NCBI GenBank assembly: GCA_965260995.1
Contig: CBDHCD010000002.1
Location: 372,001-436,000 of the forward strand
Direction: 5' to 3'
Length of the DNA: 64,000 nt
Source: JBBROS01 sp965260995
Lineage (GTDB): Bacteria > Pseudomonadota > Alphaproteobacteria > Acetobacterales > Acetobacteraceae
A program made the translations under genes and the position numbers. The notes under the pieces are model-generated. The model searched no databases. It was given only the letters and a program-made list of their open reading frames with translations, and had not been told where the DNA came from. Of the stretch, positions 51,547 to 60,033 are shown in pieces (positions within the stretch are counted from its first letter, which is position 1; every line of letters starts with the position of its first letter).

Positions 51547-52007
51547 ACACGGACCTCCAACTCGCGAAGCTGCTCGGCGCGGTCAGCCTGTGCCTCGGCA
51601 CAGTGCAGTTGTTCGCGGGCCGGGCCATCCGCGACCGCCTCGGCCTGCCGGTCCCGGCGGCGGTGGTGAACGTGACCGGGCTGCGGGAGATCGTCTCCGG
51701 CTTCACCGTGCTGGCCCACCCTGATGAGGCCGGACCGGTCGGCATACGGGTCGCGGGCGACGCGCTCGACCTCGCCGTGCTCGGCGGCGCGCTCCTCGCC
51801 GGCAACCGGCGCACCCGCCCGGCGGTGCTGCTCGCGACCGCGGCCGTGCTCGGCATCACGGCGCTTGATGTCGCCGCCACGGCCGCGTTGCGCAGGCGGC
51901 AGTCCCGCATCCTGGCCACGGCCCGGCGCACCCGGGTGCGGTCCGACGCGAAGCCCATGCCGTTGCCTCAACCACGGGCGATCGCCAACGAGGCCGCTTC
52001 CTTCTGA
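51543..52007 (+). CDS. Four-helix membrane protein coupled to the dehydrogenase
   Basis: A 154-residue protein with about four hydrophobic segments (LGAVSLCLGTVQLFAGRAI; VNVTGLREIVSGFTVLAH; LDLAVLGGALLAGN; AVLLATAAVLGITALDVAATAAL) and a basic tail (RRRQSRILATARRTR). No function recognised. The ATG lies within the dehydrogenase stop (ATGA), so expression is tied to it. Similar small membrane proteins sit beside such dehydrogenases in other proteobacteria as far as I recall. Confidence 0.75.
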   Translation: MNTDLQLAKLLGAVSLCLGTVQLFAGRAIRDRLGLPVPAAVVNVTGLREIVSGFTVLAHPDEAGPVGIRVAGDALDLAVLGGALLAGNRRTRPAVLLATAAVLGITALDVAATAALRRRQSRILATARRTRVRSDAKPMPLPQPRAIANEAASF

Positions 52008-52080
52008 GTCGGGGGCGACGCAACGCCGCGACGGCCGGCCGCCTCTCACCGTGGCTGCCTGAACGCCCCACCTGCTGCTG

Positions 52081-53469
52081 ATGCCTGTTTCTCCCGCTTG
52101 CCGCCCGTCCGCCGCCCACGCCGGGCTCAGTCCCGACTTCTATGATCCCGTCGATGCCGCCCGCTTTCCCGAGCACGTCCTGCGCCATCGCGATCAGCGC
52201 TGGGCCGCGTGCGTCGGCCTTGACACGCTGACGGATGCGGAATGGGTCGATCACTTCGCTTGCTTCGAGCCGTTGCCGGGCAGCCTGCTGCGACCTTTGG
52301 CCCTGCGCTACCACGGCCACCAGTTCCGGCAGTATAACCCCGACCTCGGTGACGGCCGTGGTTTCCTATTCGCGCAACTTTACGACTTGCAAGACGGCCG
52401 CCTGCTCGACCTCGGCACCAAGGGCAGCGGCCAGACCCCCTGGTCGCGCGCCGGCGATGGGCGGCTGACATTGAAGGGCGGCGTGCGCGAGATCCTGGCG
52501 ACCACCATGCTGGAAGCCCTCGGCGTCTACACCAGCAAGTCCCTCAGCCTGGTCGAGACCGGCGAAGACTTGGTGCGCCACGACGAGCCATCCCCCACCC
52601 GCGGCGCGGTCCTGGTCCGGCTCAGCCACTCGCACATCCGCATCGGCAGCTTCCAACGCTTCGCCGCCCGGCAGGAGCCGGAGAACGTGCTCCGCTTGCT
52701 GGACCACACGATCCGCGCCCATATGCCTCACCTCTGGCACGACGACCCGGCCGCCCGTGCCGCCGCCATCCTGGCCGAGGTCGCCGGCAACTGCGCCCGG
52801 TTGGCCGCGCAGTGGATGGTCGCGGGCTTCGTCCACGGCGTGCTCAACACCGACAACATCAACGTCACCGGCGAGAGCTTCGACTACGGCCCCTGGCGCT
52901 TCCTGCCGCATTACGACCCCGCCTTCACCGCCGCCTACTTCGACCATAACGGCCTCTACGCCTACGGCCGGCAGCCCGACACCCTGATGTGGAACCTGGT
53001 CCGCCTCGCCGAATGCCTGCTGCCGCTGGCCGACAAAGGGGCGTTGCAGGCGGCGCTCGAGTCCTTCCCCGCGGCGTTTCATGCGGCGCTCGACGCCGGC
53101 GTGCTGCGTCGTCTCGGCCTCGCTCCTGCCGGCCCGGAGCAGGACCGCGCCCTCGCGCAGGCCTGGTGGCGGTGGCTCGACGAATCACGGGCGCCGTTCG
53201 AGCAGGCGTTCTTCGACGCCTACGCCGGTCGCCCGCCGGGCACGGAGGCGTTCGCGCCCGTGCAGGACCTGCTGGACGCCTACGCCCGCGCGCCGGGAGC
53301 CAACCCCGGCCATCCCTACTTCGCCGCGCCGCGTCCCTGCACCATGCTGATCGAGGAGGTCGAGGCGCTGTGGTCACCGATCGCCGAGCGGGACGATTGG
53401 CAGCCGCTGCGGGCCAAGCTGGCGGTGATCGAGACGATGCGGCGCGCTTACGCGGGCATTGCCGACTAA
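52081..53469 (+). CDS. selO: SelO/YdiU-family protein adenylyltransferase (AMPylase)
   Basis: A 462-residue pseudokinase-fold enzyme that transfers AMP from ATP to Ser/Thr/Tyr of target proteins, linked to redox stress. Core motifs are present: RYHGHQFRQYNPDLGDGRGFLF, LGTKGSGQTPWSRAGDGRLTLKGGVRE, VETGEDLVR, GFVHGVLNTDNINVTG and FDYGPWRFLPHYDP. It belongs to the shorter form without the C-terminal Cys/Sec tail of E. coli or human SelO. ATG 52081 is the first in-frame start before LSPDFYDP. A decayed IS5 copy begins within a few bases of its stop. Confidence 0.9.
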   Translation: MPVSPACRPSAAHAGLSPDFYDPVDAARFPEHVLRHRDQRWAACVGLDTLTDAEWVDHFACFEPLPGSLLRPLALRYHGHQFRQYNPDLGDGRGFLFAQLYDLQDGRLLDLGTKGSGQTPWSRAGDGRLTLKGGVREILATTMLEALGVYTSKSLSLVETGEDLVRHDEPSPTRGAVLVRLSHSHIRIGSFQRFAARQEPENVLRLLDHTIRAHMPHLWHDDPAARAAAILAEVAGNCARLAAQWMVAGFVHGVLNTDNINVTGESFDYGPWRFLPHYDPAFTAAYFDHNGLYAYGRQPDTLMWNLVRLAECLLPLADKGALQAALESFPAAFHAALDAGVLRRLGLAPAGPEQDRALAQAWWRWLDESRAPFEQAFFDAYAGRPPGTEAFAPVQDLLDAYARAPGANPGHPYFAAPRPCTMLIEEVEALWSPIAERDDWQPLRAKLAVIETMRRAYAGIAD

Positions 53470-53474
53470 AGCCC

Positions 53475-53778
53475 GTTGGACTTTGAGCCAGCCTGTCGTG
53501 CCGGCGATGCAGAGAACGCCGAGGCAGGCGCGTGCCGTTTCGCGCAGCGGGTCGCCACTGCCCTCCACTTTCAGCCGCGCCTAGAGATTCTCGACCAAGC
53601 GCCAGTTGTTGTGAATCCAGGGCAGGCCACGGGCGCGTCCGGGCGCTGGAGTGCGATGGCAGGTCTTGCTTCCCACGCCCCAGATCAGGGCGCGAAAGCG
53701 GTCCGACGCGTCGCTGCGGTCGCCCGCCACGCAGATCTCGCTCCTTGCTGTCGGCCCCCTTTCGCGGTGTCTTGCCAC
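53475..53778 (-). pseudogene. Decayed IS5-family transposase, C-terminal remnant
   Basis: On the minus strand the C-terminal part of an IS5-type transposase survives in two frames. The first (to a stop at 53581) reads DRFRALIWGVGSKTC and IHNNWRLVENL; the second continues RLKVEGSG, ETARACLGVLCIAGTTGWLK, matching the usual RLK..ETA.FLGVLC.AA..WLK ending. The catalytic domain is lost and the frame is broken, so it is inactive. It fills most of the 429-base gap between selO and the formamidase; the rest shows nothing recognisable. Confidence 0.65.
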
Positions 53779-53898
53779 GTGGCCGCACGGCCTTGATCAG
53801 CGGCCGCACGCCGCCCAACTCTCGTCCGTGAACGCCGTAGCGCCAGCCTGATCCGTCATCCCTCGATTCAAGGACCGTGTTCAGGCCCCTGATAGGCC

Positions 53899-54837
53899 TT
53901 AGAACAGCAGCCCCTTGCGCAGCATCCCGTGCACGCCCTTCTCGCCGTTGACGGTCTGCGTCACCCGGAAATCGACCGCGAGCGAGCAGAACTGGTAGGC
54001 TTCCTCGCGCGACAGCTCCGAGTGGTTGCAGATGAAGGCGATCATCTCGCGCAGCGCGGTGCGCATGGCGATGTCGAGGTCCTCGTGCATGCCCATGCTG
54101 ATGAAGTGGGTGGGCGTCTCGCCGCGCGGATAACGCGAGCCAGCGCCCTTGTGCAATAGGAAGGTGAAGGTGCCGGTGAGGTCGGTTTCCAGGGCGTTGA
54201 TGCAGACCTCGCCGTCGCCCTGCACGGCGTGGCCGTCGCCGGTGGAGAAATTGGCCCCACGCACCCAGACGGGCAGGAACAGGGACGTGCCGGCGACCAG
54301 TTCCTTGTTGTCGAGGTTGCCGCCGTGCTCGCGCGGCTCCTTGGTATTGATCGCGCCGTAAGCGGGGGGCGGGGCGACGCCCATGACGCCGAAGAACGGC
54401 GCGAGCGCGAGTTCCGGCCCGTAGGAAAGCTGGCAGGTGCGCCGGGCGCGGTCGATGGGGATGTGGGTGAGGAAGCGCTTGGGGAAATCGTGCGGCAGCG
54501 TGCCGACGAGCGGGCGGAAGCCGCAATAGCCCCAGTCCTGCGCCAGCTCGATGGCGTCGATCCGCACCTCCAGCGTGTCGCCCGGCTCCGCGCCCGCGAT
54601 CGCGACCGGCCCGGTGATGATGTGCGCGCCTTGCCGGGGCACCTCGGCGTGGATGCGGGCGAGCGCGGGATGCCGGGCCATGCCGGAGTTCTCGGGGGGG
54701 AGCGCCTCGGGAGCGCCGGACACGGTGCGGATCGTCACCGTGTCGCCGCTGTCCACGGTCAGCACGGGGGGGATCGCGGCGTCGAACACGCCCCAGCGGC
54801 AGGTTTCGGGGGAGGAGGTCAGGTCGTGGTGGGCCAT
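53899..54837 (-). CDS. Acetamidase/formamidase family hydrolase
   Basis: A 312-residue FmdA_AmdA protein hydrolysing short amides to ammonia and the acid. Conserved stretches are DSGDTVTIRTVSG, HIITGPVAIAGAEPGDTLEVRI, WGYCGFRPLVGTLP, FFGVMGVAPP, NLDNKELVAGTSLFLPVWV, NFSTGDGHAVQGDGEVC and ISMGMHEDLD. Same operon (minus strand) as the solute-binding-domain protein (29 bases upstream) and transaminase. Formamidase specificity is the more common outcome for this subgroup but is not certain. Confidence 0.9.
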   Translation of the reverse strand: MAHHDLTSSPETCRWGVFDAAIPPVLTVDSGDTVTIRTVSGAPEALPPENSGMARHPALARIHAEVPRQGAHIITGPVAIAGAEPGDTLEVRIDAIELAQDWGYCGFRPLVGTLPHDFPKRFLTHIPIDRARRTCQLSYGPELALAPFFGVMGVAPPPAYGAINTKEPREHGGNLDNKELVAGTSLFLPVWVRGANFSTGDGHAVQGDGEVCINALETDLTGTFTFLLHKGAGSRYPRGETPTHFISMGMHEDLDIAMRTALREMIAFICNHSELSREEAYQFCSLAVDFRVTQTVNGEKGVHGMLRKGLLF

Positions 54838-54866
54838 TCAGTGTCCTCGGGTTTGGCCGCCCGCCC

Positions 54867-55586
54867 TCACGGCGCGACGGCTTCGTCGGTGAGGCCCACG
54901 GCGTCCAGCGCCCGGCGCACGGTGCCGTCCTGCTTGGCGGCGGCGAGGAAGGCGGCGGCGTGGAGGAGCGCCTCGGGCCGGTCCGGCGGCACGGCGATGG
55001 AAATGGTGGTCCGCTGGAACCCGCCGGGGGTGATGCGCGCGCCGGGCAAGGTGGAGAGGATCTGGGCCAAGGAGTCGCGCGACAGGGCGAGGGCGTCGGC
55101 CTCGCCGGCGCGGATCAGGGCGACCGCCTCCCCGACGCCGCGGACGGCTCGGGGGGTCGTGCGGCGGAGCGTGCGGATGGCGGCGCGCATGGTGGTGGTG
55201 CCGTCGATGCCAACGACGCGGACGCCGTCCTGGTCGACGTCGCCCAAGGTGGCGAGGCCTGAGGCGGCGGAGACGAGGTAGGTGCTTTCCAACAGGTAGT
55301 AGGCCGGGCCGAAGCGCACCCGCGCGGTGCGGACGGCGTCCACCGGCATGAAGGCGACGTCCACGCGGGCGGCCGCCGTCGCCTCGGTACACTCGCCGCT
55401 GTTGGGGAACACGGCGTGCTCGGCCGGGACGCCGAGGCTTCGGGCCAGGGCCTCGCCGAGATCGGCCGTGACGCCGCGCAGCGCGCCGGACGGATCGCGG
55501 GCGACGAAGAACGCGCCCGCGGCCGGCGCTTCGACAACGCCGACGCGCAGGAGGCCGGAGGGCGCGAGGGCCTGAACTGGAGTCAG
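54867..55586 (-). CDS. Leaderless solute-binding-domain (SBP_bac_3) protein, apparent CTG start
   Basis: About 239 residues of an amino-acid-type binding domain: LRVGVVEAPAAGAFFVARD, RGVTADLGEALARSLGVP, CTEATAAARVDVAFMPVDA, FGPAYYLLESTYLV, VVGIDGTTTMRAAI and FQRTTISIAVPPDRPEAL. There is no signal peptide, so it is probably cytoplasmic. No ATG, GTG or TTG occurs in frame near the domain start; CTG at 55586-55584 overlaps the transaminase TGA as CTGA, the same geometry as other coupled starts here, and falls at the expected N-terminus (TPVQALAPSG). Starts further upstream would lie deep within the transaminase. Confidence 0.75.
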   Translation of the reverse strand: MTPVQALAPSGLLRVGVVEAPAAGAFFVARDPSGALRGVTADLGEALARSLGVPAEHAVFPNSGECTEATAAARVDVAFMPVDAVRTARVRFGPAYYLLESTYLVSAASGLATLGDVDQDGVRVVGIDGTTTMRAAIRTLRRTTPRAVRGVGEAVALIRAGEADALALSRDSLAQILSTLPGARITPGGFQRTTISIAVPPDRPEALLHAAAFLAAAKQDGTVRRALDAVGLTDEAVAP

Positions 55587-56908
55587 GCGGCCTCGGCGCG
55601 GATGGCGTCGGACAGGGTGCCGACGATGCGGTCGACGTGATGCCGCTCGACGATCAGCGGCGGCGAGAGGGCGACGATGTCGCCGGTGGTGCGGATCAGC
55701 ACGCCGTCGTCGAAGCAGCGCTGGAACACCGCCATCGCGCGCTGGGTCGGCGCGCCCTCGCGCGGAGCCAGCTCGATGCCGGCGATGAGGCCGAGGTTGC
55801 GCACGTCGGTGACGCCGGGCAGGCCGCTCAGGCCGTGGACGGCGCCCTGCCAGTAGGGTTCCATCGCGAGGGCGCGGCCGGGGAGGTCGTCGGCGCGGTG
55901 CAGGTCCATGCTGGCGATGGCGGCGGCGGAGGCGAGGGGGTGGCCGCTGTAGGTGTAGCCGTGGAACAGCTCGATGCCGGCCGGGCTGCCGTTCACGACG
56001 GCGTCGTAGATGGCGCCGCTGGTGGCGACCGCGCCCATCGGCACGGCGGCGTTGGTCAGGCCCTTGGCCATCGTCATGATGTCGGGGACGACGCCGAGGC
56101 GTTCGGCACCGAAGTTGGCCCCGACCCGGCCGAACCCGGTGATGACCTCGTCGAAGATCAGCAGGATGCCGTGCTTGGTGCAAAGCGCGCGCAATCGCTC
56201 CAGGTAGCCCACGGGCGGGATCAGCACGCCGGTGCTGCCGGCGATGGGTTCCACCATGACGGCGGCGATGGTGTCCGCGCCGTGCAGGGCCACCAGGCTT
56301 TCCAGCGCGTCGGCGAGGTGCGCGCCGTGCTCCGGCTGGCCGTGGGCGAACGCGTTGCCCGGCTGGCCGTGGGTGTGCGGCAGGTGGTCGACGTAGGGCA
56401 GTTGCGCGCCGAACTGGCGGCGGTTGGGGCCGATGCCGCCGACCGACATGCCGCCGAAGCCGACGCCGTGGTAGCCGCGCTCGCGCCCGACGAGGCGCAC
56501 GCGCTGGGCGTCGCCGCGGGCGCGGTGGTAGGCCAGTGCGATCTTGAGCGCGGTGTCGGCGCTCTCGCTGCCGGAGTTGGTGAAGAACACGCGCTCCAGG
56601 GGCGCGGGCAGGATCTCAGCCAGGCGGGCGGCGGCCTGGAAAGCGATCGGGTGGCCCATCTGAAAGCTGGGCGCGAAGTCGAGGGTGGCGGCCTGCTTCT
56701 GAATCGCCTCGGTGATCTCGCGCCGGCCGTGCCCGGCGTTGACGCACCACAGCCCGGCGGTGCCGTCCAGCACCTCGCGGCCGTCCTGGGTGTAGTAGAA
56801 CATGCCCTCGGCCCGGGCCAGCATCCGCGGCGCTTGCTTGAAGGCGCGGTTGGCGGTGTAGGGCATCCAGTAGGCGTCGAGGTTGTTGGGGCGGCTGATC
56901 TCGTTCAT
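55583..56908 (-). CDS. Class III aminotransferase (omega-amino acid:pyruvate type)
   Basis: A 441-residue fold-type I PLP enzyme. Landmarks are MPYTANRAFK, FTNSGSESADTALKIAL, YHGVGFGGMSVGG, PIAGSTGVLIPPVGYL, FDEVITGFGRVG and the Schiff-base lysine in TMAKGLTNAAVPMGA. The subgroup transfers amino groups from beta-alanine, GABA or amines to pyruvate. An AAGGAAAG ribosome site precedes ATG 56908. First gene of the operon with the binding-domain protein and formamidase; with gabD elsewhere it could feed GABA degradation (inference). Confidence 0.9.
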   Translation of the reverse strand: MNEISRPNNLDAYWMPYTANRAFKQAPRMLARAEGMFYYTQDGREVLDGTAGLWCVNAGHGRREITEAIQKQAATLDFAPSFQMGHPIAFQAAARLAEILPAPLERVFFTNSGSESADTALKIALAYHRARGDAQRVRLVGRERGYHGVGFGGMSVGGIGPNRRQFGAQLPYVDHLPHTHGQPGNAFAHGQPEHGAHLADALESLVALHGADTIAAVMVEPIAGSTGVLIPPVGYLERLRALCTKHGILLIFDEVITGFGRVGANFGAERLGVVPDIMTMAKGLTNAAVPMGAVATSGAIYDAVVNGSPAGIELFHGYTYSGHPLASAAAIASMDLHRADDLPGRALAMEPYWQGAVHGLSGLPGVTDVRNLGLIAGIELAPREGAPTQRAMAVFQRCFDDGVLIRTTGDIVALSPPLIVERHHVDRIVGTLSDAIRAEAA

Positions 56909-57001
56909 GGCGCTTTCCTTCGGCGATGCCAGGATCGCGCTTTGGCGGCGGCGGCGCAAGCGTGGCATGGTCCGGCCGTTTCTCGATTCGGGGAGGTGCG
57001 C

Positions 57002-57664
57002 ATGGCCGAGGGCCGCTTGTTCATCGGCACGCGCCGGTACTCGTCATGGTCGCTGCGCGGCTGGCTGGCGGTGCGGCTGGCCGGGCTGGACGTGGACGAC
57101 GTGGTGATCCGTCTCACCGGCGGCGGGCCGGGCAGCGAGGTGTCGCGCACCAGCCCGAGCGGCCTCGTGCCGTATCTCGAGCACCGCGGCTTGCAGGTGT
57201 GGGAAACGCTGGCGATCTGCGAATACTGCGCCGAGTTCGAGCCGTCGCTGTGGCCGGCGGCGCTGGGGCCGCGGACGCGGGCGCGGTCGGTCAGCGCCGA
57301 GATGCACGCGGGCTTCCGCGGCTTGCGCCAGGCGATGCCGATGGTGCTGGGCCGGGACGCCGCCGGGCGGGGCCGCACCCCGGAGGCGCTGGCCGACATC
57401 GGTCGGGTCGAGACGCTCTGGCGCGAAACGCGGGCGGGCTACGGCGCGGGCGGACCCTACCTGTTCGGCGCGGCGTTCGGCGCGGCGGACGCGATGTTCG
57501 CCCCCGTCGTGGCGCGGTTCATGACCTATCGCCCGGAGATCGCCGCCGACACCCAGGCCTACTGCGACGCGGTGCGGGCGCACCCGCTGGTGGAACGGTG
57601 GCACGCGCTGGCGGCGGAAGAGCCGGCGGCCTGGCGGCTCGACCATTACGAGAACGCCGGCTGA
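57002..57664 (+). CDS. Glutathione S-transferase family protein
   Basis: A 220-residue GST. The thioredoxin-like N-domain (about 1-80) has IGTRRYSSWSLRGWLAVRL, with the catalytic serine position in YSSWS, and the glutathione-contacting SGLVPYLEH and WETLAICEY. The helical C-domain includes FGAADAMFAPVVARF. The layout matches the YfcF-like proteobacterial subgroup. A GGGGAGG ribosome site precedes ATG 57002. It diverges from the transaminase. Confidence 0.88.
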   Translation: MAEGRLFIGTRRYSSWSLRGWLAVRLAGLDVDDVVIRLTGGGPGSEVSRTSPSGLVPYLEHRGLQVWETLAICEYCAEFEPSLWPAALGPRTRARSVSAEMHAGFRGLRQAMPMVLGRDAAGRGRTPEALADIGRVETLWRETRAGYGAGGPYLFGAAFGAADAMFAPVVARFMTYRPEIAADTQAYCDAVRAHPLVERWHALAAEEPAAWRLDHYENAG

Positions 57665-57665
57665 C

Positions 57666-58748
57666 TTGGCGTCCGCCGAGATTGCAGCCGAAGTCGCCGT
57701 CGTGCTGCCGCCCAAGGAAGGGTTCACCCCCGGCGCGGTCGGGGCGATCGGCTTGCTGGTCGAGCGGCTGGCGCGGGCCGGGGCGGGCGGGACGGTGCTG
57801 GGCCGGGCCAACGACGCGGCCACCTTCGCCGGCATCCCGTTCGAGGCGGTGCGGCCCGGCTGGGGCGTCGGCCGCGCCGGACGCTACGCCGCCGGGGTAG
57901 CGCGGACGGTGCGCCGGCTGCGGCCCGGCTTGATCGAGGTGCACAACTGGCCCGAGGTGGCGTGGCGGCTGCGCGGCCTCGGCCCGCCGGTGACCCTGAT
58001 CCTGAACAACGATCCGCAGGCGATGCGCCGCGCCCGGACCGCGGGCCAGCGCGCGGCGCTGCTGGGCCGGCTGGCCGGCGTCGCGACCTCGTCCGAGTGG
58101 CTGCGGCGGCGGCTGCTGGACGGGGTTCCGGCCCCGGCGTGCCCGCCCGTCCTGCTGCCCAACTGCATCGACCTGTCGCCGCCGCCGCCCGAGGAGCGGG
58201 AGCGGCTGATCCTGTTCGCCGGGCGGATGGTGGCGGACAAGGGGGCTGACGTGTTCGTGGACGCCTGCGCCGCCGCCCTGCCGCGGTTGCCGGGCTGGCG
58301 GGCGGAGATGATCGGCGCGGACCGCTTCCGCCCTGACAGCCCGGACACGCCGTTCCTGCGCGCCTTGCGGCCGCGGGCGGCGGCGGCGGGCGTCGTGTTG
58401 CGCGGGCATCAGCCGAACGGGGCGGTGGCCGCGGCGATGCGCGCGGCAGCCATCGTCGCCGTGCCGAGCCGGTGGGCGGAGCCGTTCGGGCTGGTGGCGC
58501 TGGAGGCGATGGCGGCGGGCGCGGCGCTGATCTCCGCGCCCTCGGGCGGGCTGCCGGAGGTGGCGGGCGCGGCGGCGCTGTATGCCGATCCGACAACGGA
58601 CGCCCTGGCGGCGGCGATCCTGGGCCTGGCGCGGGACGAGGGGCGGCGGGCGGGGCTGGGCCGGGCCGGGCGGCTGCGAGCCGAGACGTTCGCGGCTCCG
58701 GCGGCGGCGCAGCGCCTGCTGGCGTTCCGGGCGGAGGCGATGCGATGA
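57666..58748 (+). CDS. GT4-family glycosyltransferase
   Basis: A 360-residue GT-B enzyme. The C-terminal nucleotide-sugar domain shows LILFAGRMVADKGADVFVDA, LRGHQPNGAVAAAMRAAAIVAVPSRW and the EX7E motif EPFGLVALEAMAAGAALISAPSGGLPEV. The N-terminal acceptor domain includes LIEVHNWPEVAWRLR. It likely adds a sugar to a lipopolysaccharide or capsule intermediate, since the next gene is a ligase/polymerase. TTG start at 57666, one base after the GST stop. Confidence 0.87.
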   Translation: MASAEIAAEVAVVLPPKEGFTPGAVGAIGLLVERLARAGAGGTVLGRANDAATFAGIPFEAVRPGWGVGRAGRYAAGVARTVRRLRPGLIEVHNWPEVAWRLRGLGPPVTLILNNDPQAMRRARTAGQRAALLGRLAGVATSSEWLRRRLLDGVPAPACPPVLLPNCIDLSPPPPEERERLILFAGRMVADKGADVFVDACAAALPRLPGWRAEMIGADRFRPDSPDTPFLRALRPRAAAAGVVLRGHQPNGAVAAAMRAAAIVAVPSRWAEPFGLVALEAMAAGAALISAPSGGLPEVAGAAALYADPTTDALAAAILGLARDEGRRAGLGRAGRLRAETFAAPAAAQRLLAFRAEAMR

Positions 58749-60031
58749 CGGGACGGCTGGAGCGGGCGGCTGCCGGGCGATTCGATCAGGCCGCGGCGGC
58801 AGGATGGCTCGACCGCGCCGGGACGGCGCTGACGCTGGTCCTGCCGTTGTTCCTGCTGCACGGGCGCGGCATCGCCGAGGTGACGATCGGGCTGCTGGTC
58901 GCCGCCTTCCTGGCGCAGGCGGCGCTCCGCCGCGATTGGGCCTGGCTGGGGGCTGGGTGGGTGCGGATCGGGCTCGTGTGGTGGGGGTGGCTCGTCCTGT
59001 GCTCGGCGGCGCAAGGCTGGGAGTCGCTGACCCAGGGGCTGGGGGTGGCGCGGTTCCTGCTGCTGGCGGCGGCGCTGGAAAGCTGGGCGCTGCGCGCGGC
59101 CCCGGTGCGGCGCTGGCTGGCCCGGTTGCTGTGCTGGTCGGCGCTCTACCTGGCGCTGCAATCGCTGCTGCAGTTCGCCACCGGGCGCAACCTGTTCGGC
59201 TGGCCGCGGGGCGCGGACGGCGAGCTGACCGGGCCTTACGAGAACCCGCGCGCCGGCGCGCCGCTGTCGCGGCTGATCTTCCCCGCCGTGCTGCCGGTGG
59301 TGGACCGCTGGATCGGCCGGGCCGGATCGTGGCCGTTCGCCGCCCTCGCGCTGCTGCCGGCCTCGGTCGGCGTCATGGTGCTGATCGGGCAGCGGATGCC
59401 GCTGCTGCTGACGGTGCTGGGGCTGTTCGTCACCGCGTTGCTGATCGAGCGGCTGCGCGGGCTGGCGCTGGTGTCCTGCGCCGCGGTGGGGGTGCTGGTG
59501 GGGGCCACGTCGATCCTGTCGCCCCCCACCTTCCATCGGCTGGTGACCAAATTCTCGTCGCAGATGGAGCACTTCCCCGAGAGCCACTACGGCCTGATCG
59601 CCGCCCGGGCGCTGGCCATCGCCGAGGCGCACCCGGTGATGGGCGGCGGCTTCGACAGCTTCCGCCGCGATTGCGACGACCCGGCCTATTTCCAGGGCTG
59701 GGACGGCGGCGACGGCGGCGGCGACGCGATCTGCGTCCAGCACCCGCACAACTTCTACCTGCAAGCTTTGGTGGAGTCCGGGGTGCCGGGGCTGGCGCTG
59801 TTCAGCCTGCTGGCCGGGGCGTGGCTGCTGCGCCTGGGGCGCGGGCTGCTCGGCGCGCCGGAGCCGCTCCGGGTCGGGCTGTTCGCGGCGGCGCTGATCC
59901 AGCTCTGGCCGGTGGCGTCGACCACGGCGTTCACGTCGATGCCGCTCGGCGGGTTCTTCTTCCTGCTGCTGGGGTTGGGCCTGGCGGAGACGCGGCATTA
60001 TATAAGCGCCACGCAGCCCAGGAGAGCTTGA
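58745..60031 (+). CDS. O-antigen ligase/polymerase-like membrane protein
   Basis: A 428-residue Wzy_C/WaaL-type protein with about ten to eleven hydrophobic segments. The signature periplasmic loop is present: GLIAARALAIAEAHPVMGGG, then QHPHNFYLQALVESGVPGLALF with the catalytic-type histidine. It would join or polymerise glycans on lipid carriers. ATG 58745 overlaps the glycosyltransferase stop (ATGA), so the pair works together. WaaL versus Wzy cannot be decided by sequence. Confidence 0.85.
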   Translation: MTGRLERAAAGRFDQAAAAGWLDRAGTALTLVLPLFLLHGRGIAEVTIGLLVAAFLAQAALRRDWAWLGAGWVRIGLVWWGWLVLCSAAQGWESLTQGLGVARFLLLAAALESWALRAAPVRRWLARLLCWSALYLALQSLLQFATGRNLFGWPRGADGELTGPYENPRAGAPLSRLIFPAVLPVVDRWIGRAGSWPFAALALLPASVGVMVLIGQRMPLLLTVLGLFVTALLIERLRGLALVSCAAVGVLVGATSILSPPTFHRLVTKFSSQMEHFPESHYGLIAARALAIAEAHPVMGGGFDSFRRDCDDPAYFQGWDGGDGGGDAICVQHPHNFYLQALVESGVPGLALFSLLAGAWLLRLGRGLLGAPEPLRVGLFAAALIQLWPVASTTAFTSMPLGGFFFLLLGLGLAETRHYISATQPRRA

Positions 60032-60033
60032 CG

